Positions 1-6,177 of a stretch of DNA of 9,370 nucleotides are shown here, piece by piece. The position numbers were made by a program, and so were the translations under genes. Every line of letters begins with the position of its first letter. Positions within the stretch are counted from its first letter, which is position 1. The DNA lies in the NCBI GenBank assembly GCA_948505485.1, contig CAOPQH010000058.1:1-9370 (forward strand), in the 5' to 3' direction. The stretch is from an uncultured Clostridia bacterium. Lineage in GTDB: Bacteria; Bacillota; Clostridia; TANB77; CAG-508. The notes under the pieces were generated by a model, which ran no database searches, was not told where the DNA came from, and saw nothing but the letters and a program-made list of their open reading frames with translations.

Positions 1-691
1 AATATTTTTTTGTATATGTTAGTTTGTCTGAGCTTAAAGTCCATGTTGGTTTTGTATTTGCCATAGGTTTATTAGAATTAATTTTTGCAGTAATTGTATT
101 AGTCTCTTCATTATAAATATAACTCATTGTAACTTGTGGACCTTTTACTTGAGTAATATTTAATTTAACTCTAGTATTATTTCCATATTTATCTTTTACA
201 TCTGTATAATAACTTTGATTATTATAATATTTTTTTGTATATGTTAATTTATCTGAGCTCAATTTCCAAGTAGGTTTTGTATTAGATAATTCTTCATTTG
301 AACTCATTATGGCTGTTACACTATCGTTTGTACTATCATATGTATATCTCATACTTATAACAGGCCCTCTATCATCAACTTGTGTTACATTTAATCTTAT
401 ATTTGTTTCAGTTCCATTTGATAAAACAAATTTAGTATAGTAATTCTCATTAGTAAAATATGTTTTTCTATAAGTTTGCTTATCTTGGCTTAAGCTCCAA
501 GTTGGCTTTGTATTTTTAAACCCATTACTAGATGTAGCAATTACCGTAACTGCATTACTTGTGCTATTATATCTATATGACAAATTCACATCATCTTCAC
601 TGGCTTTAACTATTTTAGGAAATATAAAACCAAAACATATAAATAAAAAAGTTAAAAATATTGTAATCATAATTTTTTTATTAATTAACAT
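1..691 (-). CDS. Secreted Ig-like repeat protein, 5' part only (3' end beyond left edge)
   Basis: The reading frame opens with ATG at 691 and stays open to the left edge, giving 230 complete codons and no stop. A GGGTGAT ribosome-binding site lies about five bases upstream. Residues 1-30 form a Sec signal peptide: basic MLINKK start, hydrophobic core at about 8-24, likely cleavage after VKA at 30. Three copies of a repeat of about 75 residues follow, at about 35-107, 112-184 and 187 to the edge. Each has a Y-x-Y-x-x-x-T/N opening strand, an SN/NS-x-x-x-x-NTKP-TW-x-L-S-x-D-K-x-TY core and, where complete, a closing V-T-Q strand. The layout is like bacterial Ig-like domains. The same repeat makes up the N-terminal half of the downstream-numbered GH25 muramidase, so the two are paralogues. 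By eye the DNA of repeat 3 is about 80% identical to repeat 4 of that gene over some 60 bases. The catalytic or anchoring part, if any, lies outside the window, so a second wall hydrolase is possible but not shown. Confidence 0.85.
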   Translation of the reverse strand, partial: MLINKKIMITIFLTFLFICFGFIFPKIVKASEDDVNLSYRYNSTSNAVTVIATSSNGFKNTKPTWSLSQDKQTYRKTYFTNENYYTKFVLSNGTETNIRLNVTQVDDRGPVISMRYTYDSTNDSVTAIMSSNEELSNTKPTWKLSSDKLTYTKKYYNNQSYYTDVKDKYGNNTRVKLNITQVKGPQVTMSYIYNEETNTITAKINSNKPMANTKPTWTLSSDKLTYTKKY

Positions 692-726
692 AATATCACC
701 CAAAATTATTGTAACATGGGTGTTTT

Positions 727-756
727 ATTATAGTCAAAGTAAGTTTTTTCCAGTAA
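727..756 (-). promoter_or_regulatory. Possible sigma-A-type promoter for the left-edge repeat protein
   Basis: Reading the minus strand, a perfect TATAAT lies at 732-727, with TTACTG at 756-751 separated by 18 bases. Transcription would start near 720, leaving a leader of about 28 bases that contains the GGGTGAT ribosome-binding site. The -10 match is exact but the -35 match is poor, and TATAAT is common by chance in DNA this A+T-rich, so this is only a candidate. It lies downstream (in the gene's direction) of the GH25 terminator and the structured element, which fits independent transcription of the gene. Confidence 0.35.
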
Positions 757-768
757 CATTTTAATCTA

Positions 769-865
769 AATTATAGAGTAGCCACGCGTGTGTATAGCAC
801 TTTTCGCTTGAGCTTGACGAAAGCGAAAACGTCCTATACACAGGTAGCTTGGCGGTCATATAATT
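769..865. repeat. Long imperfect inverted repeat / candidate structured RNA element A
   Basis: This is a locally G+C-rich island in an A+T-rich gap. The arms nest as follows: AATTATA 769-775 with TATAATT 859-865; GCCA 781-784 with TGGC 850-853; TGTGTATAG 789-797 with CTATACACA 834-842; TTTTCGCTT 801-809 with AAGCGAAAA 821-829. The last two are nearly continuous, because C800-G831 and A799-T832 also pair around a bulged C830 and one mismatch. The loop is 810-820. Extra G-T pairs (778/856 and 779/855) exist only if the plus strand is the RNA; on the minus strand they become A-C mismatches. No known riboswitch or ncRNA family was recognised, and no plus-strand gene lies next to it. It could be a small RNA, a leader element of the left-edge gene, or a mobile hairpin repeat. 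Confidence 0.6.
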
Positions 866-905
866 ATAAAACACTCTATTGACAGGTAGATTGGCGACTA
901 TAATT
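834..905. repeat. Imperfect direct repeat, 42-bp period, on the right side of element A
   Basis: CTATACACAGGTAG followed by CTTGGCG at 834-854 recurs as CTATTGACAGGTAG followed by ATTGGCG at 876-896, with 18 of 21 bases identical at a constant offset of 42. Both copies then run into TATAATT (859-865 and 899-905, a two-base shift). The second copy gives the left arm of element A an alternative partner: AAATTATAG 768-776 can pair with CTATAATTT 898-906, and GCCA 781-784 with TGGC 892-895. The left arm could therefore pair with either copy but not both. Confidence 0.6.
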
Positions 906-906
906 T

Positions 907-938
907 AAAAAAGATACTAGAAAATTCTAATATCTTTT
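907..938 (-). terminator. Rho-independent terminator of the GH25 gene
   Basis: The arms 909-922 and 925-938 form a 14-position stem with a two-base loop. In minus-strand RNA every position pairs, including one G-U at 917/930; on the plus strand that position is a C-A mismatch. A run of six U follows in the minus-strand transcript (912-907). The 5' arm of the stem begins inside the last codons of the GH25 gene, and the TAG stop (929-927) lies within the hairpin. A short T run on the other side could give some bidirectional activity. Confidence 0.8.
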
Positions 939-2594
939 ATAACAATAATTTCTATCAACATTACCTGAAATCCCATCTACTGAACCAACACTTGTGTATT
1001 GCCACATAGCACAAGTATTAGCACTTTCTTTAGATGAAGGCGTATTATCTCCTGTTTGCTTTCCTCCAGAAATAGGATAATGTGCAACCCATTTATCATA
1101 ACCTGATAGTTGAGACATATCTAATTTATTGTTAAACCATGATGTGCTAGCATATATCGCAGGTATGTATCCTTCATTTTTTATTGTTTTACAAAACTCT
1201 TTAACTACTTCTGTTCTAGTTGTTACAGATAAGCTATCTGCTCTTCCATTTGCATTAGGATTACTTATTTCTGTATCTATAGCTATTGGATATTTTACTT
1301 TTATTCCATATTTCTTTATTAAGCTTATTACATATCTTGCTTCTTCTTTTGCTTCTTCTTTATTTACTGCTTGTGTGAAGAAATATAATCCTACATCTAT
1401 GTTATTACTTTTTGTTCCTATTAAATGTTTTGCAAATTCAGCATCTTCTACTAATGTTCCAGCAGATCCATATCCTCTATATCCAGCTCTTAGTATTGCA
1501 AAATCTACTTTGCCACTTTTCTTAACTTTTGTCCAATCTACATTTCTTTGATAGTAAGATACATCTATTCCATTAAATAATTTTTTTCTATAATCAAATT
1601 TTATTTTTACTGTTGTTTTGTTTCCAACTAAATCTTCAATAATTGTTGAATAGTTTTCGTATTCACTTTTGTATTTTTTTGTATATGTTTTTTTATCACT
1701 ACTTAAGGTCCACGTTGGCTTTGTATTTGCTAATTTCTCGTTTGCTATTATTTTTACAGTCACATATCCAGTATTTTGATTATAACTATATTTCATTGTA
1801 GCTGTTGGATTAATTTTATCAAAATTTTTTACATTTATTTTTGCTGTTGTCTTATTTGCATATAAATCTTCAAAATCTGTTTTATATGATTCTGCAGATG
1901 AAAAGTTTTTTGTATATGTCTTTTTATCTTTGCTTAATTTCCATGATGACTTATTTTCTTTTAATTTTTCATTTGATACTACTGTAACTACCATTACTTT
2001 TTTATCTGGATTATATTTATATGATATTTTTAATTTTGGTGCTGTTTTGTCTACTTGTGTGACTTTTATTTTTATTTTTGCCTTATTTCCATATGTATCA
2101 TAAAAATTAGTTTTATAATTTTCATTTGTTTTAAATGTTTTTGTATATGATTTTTTATCTTTACTTAATGTCCATGATGGTTTATTATTTTTCATTTTTT
2201 TATTTGATTTTACTGTAACTTTTACTTTGTTCTTTTTGCTATTATAATTATAACTAACTATAATTTTAGGCCCTTTTATTTGTGTGACTTTTATTTTTAC
2301 ATTTTTACTCTTTCCATTAGTAGCCTTAAAGCTTGTACTATATATTTGGTTAGCATAAAATTTTTTTGAATATGTTTTTTTATCTTTGCTTAAAGTCCAA
2401 CTTGGTTTTGTGTTTTTTAATCTTTTATTTGATTGTACTTTTACTGTTACTGTATCTTTTTTTGAATTATAACTATATGAAATTTTTAACTTAGGTTTTG
2501 ATGCAGCCTCAACTTTATTCGCTGGTATAAATTGTATTATAAATAAAGTTATTACACTTATTAAAATTAATTTAACTATTTTACTAATTTTCAT
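927..2594 (-). CDS. Secreted GH25 muramidase with four N-terminal Ig-like repeats
   Basis: This 555-residue exported peptidoglycan hydrolase is expected to cut the beta-1,4 bond between N-acetylmuramic acid and N-acetylglucosamine outside the cell. Residues 1-30 are a Sec signal peptide (hydrophobic core 8-23, cleavage near VEA-AS). Four repeats of about 75 residues fill about 35-333, each with an S-W-T-L-S-K-D-K-like core; repeats 1-3 are strikingly lysine-rich, which could favour binding to anionic wall polymers (inference). The GH25 domain spans about 340-555. It shows GIDVSYYQ at 342-349 (D344), AILRAGYRGYG at 366-376, GLYFFTQA at 402-409, the acidic pair in AIDTE (D440, E442) and a closing WQY at 531-533. 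There is no LPXTG or membrane anchor. The start is supported by GAAAGGAA about 10 bases upstream. The gap to the preceding gtrB-like gene is 143 bp and holds an inverted repeat. The catalytic assignment is strong; the Ig-like label for the repeats is by pattern only. Confidence 0.95.
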   Translation of the reverse strand: MKISKIVKLILISVITLFIIQFIPANKVEAASKPKLKISYSYNSKKDTVTVKVQSNKRLKNTKPSWTLSKDKKTYSKKFYANQIYSTSFKATNGKSKNVKIKVTQIKGPKIIVSYNYNSKKNKVKVTVKSNKKMKNNKPSWTLSKDKKSYTKTFKTNENYKTNFYDTYGNKAKIKIKVTQVDKTAPKLKISYKYNPDKKVMVVTVVSNEKLKENKSSWKLSKDKKTYTKNFSSAESYKTDFEDLYANKTTAKINVKNFDKINPTATMKYSYNQNTGYVTVKIIANEKLANTKPTWTLSSDKKTYTKKYKSEYENYSTIIEDLVGNKTTVKIKFDYRKKLFNGIDVSYYQRNVDWTKVKKSGKVDFAILRAGYRGYGSAGTLVEDAEFAKHLIGTKSNNIDVGLYFFTQAVNKEEAKEEARYVISLIKKYGIKVKYPIAIDTEISNPNANGRADSLSVTTRTEVVKEFCKTIKNEGYIPAIYASTSWFNNKLDMSQLSGYDKWVAHYPISGGKQTGDNTPSSKESANTCAMWQYTSVGSVDGISGNVDRNYCYKRY

Positions 2595-2641
2595 ATTTTT
2601 CTATTCCTTTCTCTATAATAATTTTAGTTGAAAAAGAATTA

Positions 2642-2733
2642 AATTTTGGCAAGGAAAATTTTATTTAAAAGGCAAGGGCGCATACGTGGTGTATGTAACC
2701 GCGTTTTAAATGAAATTTGACACAGACAAAATT
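2642..2733. repeat. Long nested inverted repeat / candidate structured RNA element B
   Basis: This element fills most of the gap between the gtrB-like and GH25 genes. Outer arms AATTTTG 2642-2648 and CAAAATT 2727-2733 enclose a 15-position stem (2656-2670 with 2704-2718, one T-G pair at 2662/2712). Inside is a G+C-rich hairpin: GCG 2678-2680 with CGC 2700-2702, and CATAC 2681-2685 with GTATG 2691-2695, around a GTGGT loop. GGCAAGG occurs twice (2648-2654 and 2671-2677), each time just after an outer helix arm. The wobble pair is allowed in plus-strand RNA but becomes A-C on the minus strand. There is no U tract typical of a terminator for the minus-strand operon. I do not recognise a known RNA family. 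Confidence 0.6.
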
Positions 2734-2737
2734 GTAA

Positions 2738-3688
2738 TTATTTTTCAACCATACTATCTTTTTCTGTTTCTTTTACAATATAAACTGGTCTATTTTTAAC
2801 TTCTAAATATGTTTTTGATAAGTATTGTCCAATTATTCCTAATGAAAATAATTGAATTCCACTTACTAACATTATTATACATGCAAGTGATGGCCAACCA
2901 CTTGTTGGATCTCCAAATGCAACTGTTCTAATAATTATCACTACTATTAAAATAAAAGCTACTATACAAAATAACAATCCTATTACTGAAGATAAAATAA
3001 GTGGTGTAGTTGAAAATGCTGTTATTCCTTCTAAAGCATATTTAAATAATTTCCAAAATGACCATTTTGTTTCTCCTGCAACTCTTTCTACATTTTCATA
3101 TTCTATCCATTTTGTATCAAATCCTACAAAACTAAATAGTCCTTTAGAATATCTATTGTATTCTTTTAAATTTTTTATACTATCTGCCATTTGCCTTGTC
3201 ATTAATCTGTAATCTCTTGCACCATCTACCATTTCAACAGCTGACATTTTGTTTATAATTTTATAAAAGATTCTTGCAAAAAAGCTTCTAATTGGAGGTT
3301 CTCCTTTTCTTGAAACTCTTCTTGTTCCTACACAGTCATATTCTTCATTTTTTATTGTATCGTACATTTTTCTTAATAATGATGGTGGGTCTTGTAAGTC
3401 TGCATCCATCCATGTTACATAATCTCCTGTTGATGCATCTAATCCTGCGAGCATTGCCGCTTCTTTACCAAAGTTTCTTGAAAATGATACAAATCTTACC
3501 TTTTTATCTTTTTCTCTTAATTGCTTTATTTCTTCTAACGTTTTATCTTTTGATCCATCATTTACAAAAATATATTCAAAATCAATATCTTCAAAATCTT
3601 TTTTTCTTACTTTTTCCATTTCTTCGTAAAATAATGGTAATGCTTTTTCTTCATTATAGCAAGATACTATAACTGATATTTTCTCCAT
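2738..3688 (-). CDS. GtrB/DPM1-like polyprenyl-phosphate glycosyltransferase (GT2)
   Basis: This 316-residue membrane-attached enzyme is expected to transfer a hexose from a nucleotide sugar to undecaprenyl phosphate on the cytoplasmic face, making the lipid donor for surface glycan decoration. The GT-A domain occupies about 1-220. It has VIVSCYNEE at 6-14, the FVNDGSKDKT segment at 41-50, FSRNFGKEAA at 69-78 and the metal-binding MDADLQDPP at 94-102. A basic GETKWSFWKLFKYAL stretch at 205-219 matches the conserved W-K-L-x-x-Y-A-L region of this family. Two C-terminal membrane helices lie at about 230-254 and 264-288, as in GtrB, CsbB and YkcC relatives. It starts 25 bp after the GtrA-like gene, with AGAAAGGA about 12 bases before ATG, a rather long spacing. 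The pairing with GtrA strongly supports the role, but the sugar cannot be read from the sequence. Confidence 0.92.
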   Translation of the reverse strand: MEKISVIVSCYNEEKALPLFYEEMEKVRKKDFEDIDFEYIFVNDGSKDKTLEEIKQLREKDKKVRFVSFSRNFGKEAAMLAGLDASTGDYVTWMDADLQDPPSLLRKMYDTIKNEEYDCVGTRRVSRKGEPPIRSFFARIFYKIINKMSAVEMVDGARDYRLMTRQMADSIKNLKEYNRYSKGLFSFVGFDTKWIEYENVERVAGETKWSFWKLFKYALEGITAFSTTPLILSSVIGLLFCIVAFILIVVIIIRTVAFGDPTSGWPSLACIIMLVSGIQLFSLGIIGQYLSKTYLEVKNRPVYIVKETEKDSMVEK

Positions 3689-3713
3689 TTATTATTACAT
3701 TCCTTTCTAATAC

Positions 3714-4139
3714 TTAAACTTTATTTTTCTTAAATACAAATATTTTACTAAATATGTAATTTGATACAATTACAACTGCTTGTGATATTAATTTTATAAC
3801 TTTATCGTTTAAATGTAAAGTAGTTACACCTAAAAACATTATTAACATATCCATTATTAATGTAACTAGCCTAGATGTAACAAACTTGCTAGCTTCTTTT
3901 ATTGTATTTTTCTCATTGCTTTCAAATACAAATCTTCTATTAGTTACATAAGCAAATATAACACCTGCTATCCATGAAATTATATTTGCTATTTGTAATT
4001 GGAAAGCATTCTCTGGATTTAATATAGTAAACACACACATATAATACACTACCAAAGATATTACAGTAGTTAATACTCCAAATATTAAATAATTTACTAT
4101 TTCTTTATATTTTAAATATAGTTCCTTAAATTTTTCCAT
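3714..4139 (-). CDS. GtrA-family membrane protein, putative lipid-linked sugar flippase
   Basis: This 141-residue protein has four predicted membrane helices (about 15-37, 48-68, 88-108, 113-135), the usual size and topology of the GtrA family. The family-typical TNRRFVF stretch follows helix 2 (66-72), and the related S-x-Y-x-F-S-K-x-F-V-F ending lies at 126-136. Family members are thought to move a polyprenyl-phosphate-linked sugar, made by the adjacent GtrB-type enzyme, to the outer face of the membrane. Its ATG lies 14 bases inside the end of the upstream GT2 gene, and its GAGGTG ribosome-binding site (4149-4144) is entirely inside that coding region, so translation of the two is probably coupled. 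The third partner of classic Gtr systems, an outer-face multi-spanning transferase, is not in the window. Confidence 0.93.
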   Translation of the reverse strand: MEKFKELYLKYKEIVNYLIFGVLTTVISLVVYYMCVFTILNPENAFQLQIANIISWIAGVIFAYVTNRRFVFESNEKNTIKEASKFVTSRLVTLIMDMLIMFLGVTTLHLNDKVIKLISQAVVIVSNYIFSKIFVFKKNKV

Positions 4140-6018
4140 TTTTCACCTCATACTGTGCTGTATCATCTCTTAAATTAATATTATAATAGGGGTCACCTTT
4201 TTGGATAACATCTTTCCATCTTGTTTTAAAATTATTAGCTTCTTTTTCAAATCTTTCTTTCTTTTCAGGAGTATCTTCATATCCTCTTGTTTTTGATTCA
4301 TAATGCCAAAATTCTACAAATGGATTATAAACTATTAATTTTCCATGTTCTCTTATTTTTAAACAAAAATCTACATCATTAAATGCTACAGCCAAATTTT
4401 CTTCGTCCATATATCCTACTTTTTCGTATATATCTCTTCTGCTAAATAATAAAGCTCCTGTTACTGCACTCATATTTTGAATTAGACTTTCTTTTGCAAA
4501 ATATCCGTGAGTATCTTTTGGCAAATTGGTAAGCATGTTTGCAGCCAATCCACATATACCTACAACTATTCCTGCATGTTGTATAGAGCCATCTGGATAG
4601 TATAGTCTTCCTCCTACTGCACCTACATCTTCTCTTTGAGCAAATCCCAACATTTTTTCTATCCAATTTGGTGTTATTAATTCTGTATCATTATTTACTT
4701 GTACTACATATTCTCCATCACAATTTTTTACACCATAATTTATTATTCCTGCATAATTATAGCCTTTTTTAGGATAATATACTATCTTTATTTTTTCATT
4801 TTCTTTTAAAGTTTCATAATATTCAAATGTTTCTTTTTCTGTACTATTATTTTCTATAATAACTATTTCATAATTTTTATATGTTGTTAATTTTTGTATT
4901 GATTTTATACATACTTTTAGTATTTCTACTGCATCTTTATTTGGTATTAAAATACATACTTTAGGGTTTCCTATAATATCATATTGCACTTGATATACCC
5001 CTGGTGTTTCTCCAAATTCTACAGTTCCTTTTAATCCTATTCTCTCTATATGATCTGCTACAGCTTGTCTTCCTGCTTCATATGCATATGGTTTAGCGTC
5101 TGGCATTTCTGCTGTTGAATTTGGATGAATTCTCCAATGATATAATATCTTTGGAATATGCACTATATTTTTTGCAATTTCTGACATTCTTAAAATTAAA
5201 TCATAATCTTGTGCACCATCATATTTACTTCTTTCTCCTTCAAGTTTGTCCATTATATCTTTTTTAAATATACTAAAATGAGTAATATAATTATTTGCTC
5301 TTAATGTATCTGGAGAAAAATCAGGTTTAAAATATGGATCTACTCTATTTTCTTTAGTTCTCATTATTTTATCTTCATCTGTGTAAATAAACTCTACATT
5401 TGGATTTTCATTTATACATTTTACTATTTCGTATAATGAGAATATTGGCAATAAATCATCATGGTCTAAAAGTGCTATAAAATCACCTGTTGCTAAGGTC
5501 AAACATTCATTAGTATTTCCTGATATATTTTTGTTTTCTCCTATAAATTTATACTTAATTCTTTCATCTGTTTCAATAATTTTCATTAACTCAGCATTTT
5601 GAGTTTCACTTCCATCTGCTAAACATAGCTCCCAATTAGAGTATGTTTGATTTATTAAACAATCAACTAATTCATTAAAAAAGTTAACAGGTGTATTAAA
5701 TAATGGAACTAAAATACTTATTTTAGGGTTTAATTCAAATTTCGTTTCTCGTTGATTTTGTAAATCTTCTTCTGTTGGCTCGTTTGCTTCAATCCATTTT
5801 TGGTAAGTAGTTTTTTTATCTATTTCTACTCTCCCCAATAATATATTTTTTGTATCTTTAAATGCTATTAACAATCCTTTTTCTTTCACCGATTTTAAAA
5901 ATTTTTTAATATTTGTCATATTAAGATTTTTAACAACCTTATTAAAAAATCTTAATACATTTCTTATTTTTCCGCCTTCTGGAAATAGTACATCTCTTAA
6001 TCTTTTTGAATCATTCAT
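4126..6018 (-). CDS. Two-domain GT2 glycosyltransferase for surface polysaccharide
   Basis: This 630-residue, apparently soluble protein carries two GT-A domains in tandem after a basic helical N-terminus (about 1-95, including the Y-Q-K-W-I-E stretch at 72-77). Domain 1 (about 99-300) has ISILVPLFN at 100-108, the nucleotide-sugar metal site LLDHDD at 183-188 and the acceptor-site stretch QDYDLILR at 270-277, then HWR at 294-296. Domain 2 (about 353-600) has VCILIPNKD at 354-362, VNNDTEL at 441-447 and NDVDFCLKIRE at 547-557. Both active sites look complete, so the protein may form two different linkages or alternate in building a repeat unit. Similar tandem GT2 enzymes occur in rhamnan, O-antigen and S-layer glycan loci (WsaE is a known multi-domain example); I do not claim orthology. 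The start is supported by AAGGAT about seven bases upstream. The 3' end overlaps the GtrA-like gene by 14 bases. Confidence 0.92.
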   Translation of the reverse strand: MNDSKRLRDVLFPEGGKIRNVLRFFNKVVKNLNMTNIKKFLKSVKEKGLLIAFKDTKNILLGRVEIDKKTTYQKWIEANEPTEEDLQNQRETKFELNPKISILVPLFNTPVNFFNELVDCLINQTYSNWELCLADGSETQNAELMKIIETDERIKYKFIGENKNISGNTNECLTLATGDFIALLDHDDLLPIFSLYEIVKCINENPNVEFIYTDEDKIMRTKENRVDPYFKPDFSPDTLRANNYITHFSIFKKDIMDKLEGERSKYDGAQDYDLILRMSEIAKNIVHIPKILYHWRIHPNSTAEMPDAKPYAYEAGRQAVADHIERIGLKGTVEFGETPGVYQVQYDIIGNPKVCILIPNKDAVEILKVCIKSIQKLTTYKNYEIVIIENNSTEKETFEYYETLKENEKIKIVYYPKKGYNYAGIINYGVKNCDGEYVVQVNNDTELITPNWIEKMLGFAQREDVGAVGGRLYYPDGSIQHAGIVVGICGLAANMLTNLPKDTHGYFAKESLIQNMSAVTGALLFSRRDIYEKVGYMDEENLAVAFNDVDFCLKIREHGKLIVYNPFVEFWHYESKTRGYEDTPEKKERFEKEANNFKTRWKDVIQKGDPYYNINLRDDTAQYEVKNGKI

Positions 6019-6036
6019 TTTTATATCCTTGTAACT

Positions 6037-6076
6037 ATATTTAGGTTTTTGAAAGGCTACCTATAAACCTTTATAT
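6037..6076 (-). other. Leader hairpin upstream of the two-domain GT2 gene
   Basis: In the 159-bp gap before the GT2 gene, AGGTTT (6043-6048) pairs with AAACCT (6065-6070). An inner AGG/CCT pair (6054-6056 with 6060-6062) closes a three-base loop, and outer ATAT arms (6037-6040 with 6073-6076) pair beyond a TT/TT mismatch. In the minus-strand transcript the hairpin ends about 18 bases before the GT2 start codon, just before the AAGGAT ribosome-binding site. No U run follows, so it is not a terminator. It may affect translation or RNA stability, or may be chance. The rest of the gap is A+T-rich with no convincing promoter. Confidence 0.35.
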
Positions 6077-6177
6077 TATGATGCTTTATTAATATACTTA
6101 TTTTATATACACTATAAAATTTTATTTATTATTAATATCATTTTGAAAAACATTTTATAATTATTATTAAAATTTAT

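Noticed and set aside
561..764. Plus-strand open frame of 67 codons
   Set aside because: It lies opposite the signal-peptide region of the left-edge gene and its hydrophobic look comes from the complementary A+T-rich codons. No ribosome-binding site was seen.
879..904. Perfect TTGACA and TATAAT on the plus strand
   Set aside because: The spacer is only 14 bases, too short for a normal sigma-A promoter, and any transcript would at once meet the 909-938 hairpin and then run antisense to the GH25 gene. Start mapping over 834-910 would settle it.
769..906. Known riboswitch (c-di-GMP, c-di-AMP, preQ1, SAM, TPP and others)
   Set aside because: I compared remembered consensus motifs and found no convincing match on either strand. 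A covariance-model search would be decisive.
1..926. Left-edge gene as a broken-off piece of the GH25 gene
   Set aside because: It has its own ribosome-binding site, intact signal peptide and an uninterrupted frame, so it reads as a separate paralogue.
1129..1551. Plus-strand open frame of 140 codons opposite the GH25 domain
   Set aside because: The minus-strand frame holds all GH25 catalytic motifs, and the plus-strand translation shows no recognisable domain.
769..2733. Elements A and B as integron attC sites or CRISPR repeats
   Set aside because: The GTTRRRY/RYYYAAC end boxes of attC are not present at the hairpin ends, and there is no regular repeat-spacer pattern.
2637..2740. Element B as a MITE with AATTA target-site duplications
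   Set aside because: AATTA does flank it on both sides (2637-2641 and 2736-2740), but the word is very common here and the right copy is the end of the gtrB-like gene. Further copies in the genome would be needed.
3292..3672. Plus-strand open frame of 126 codons opposite the gtrB-like gene
   Set aside because: Its Leu/Phe-rich protein is the shadow of Lys/Glu/Asp-rich codons on the other strand.
4442..4666. Second minus-strand frame inside the GT2 gene
   Set aside because: It is an out-of-frame, Arg/Cys/Ser-rich translation within a gene that has intact GT2 motifs.
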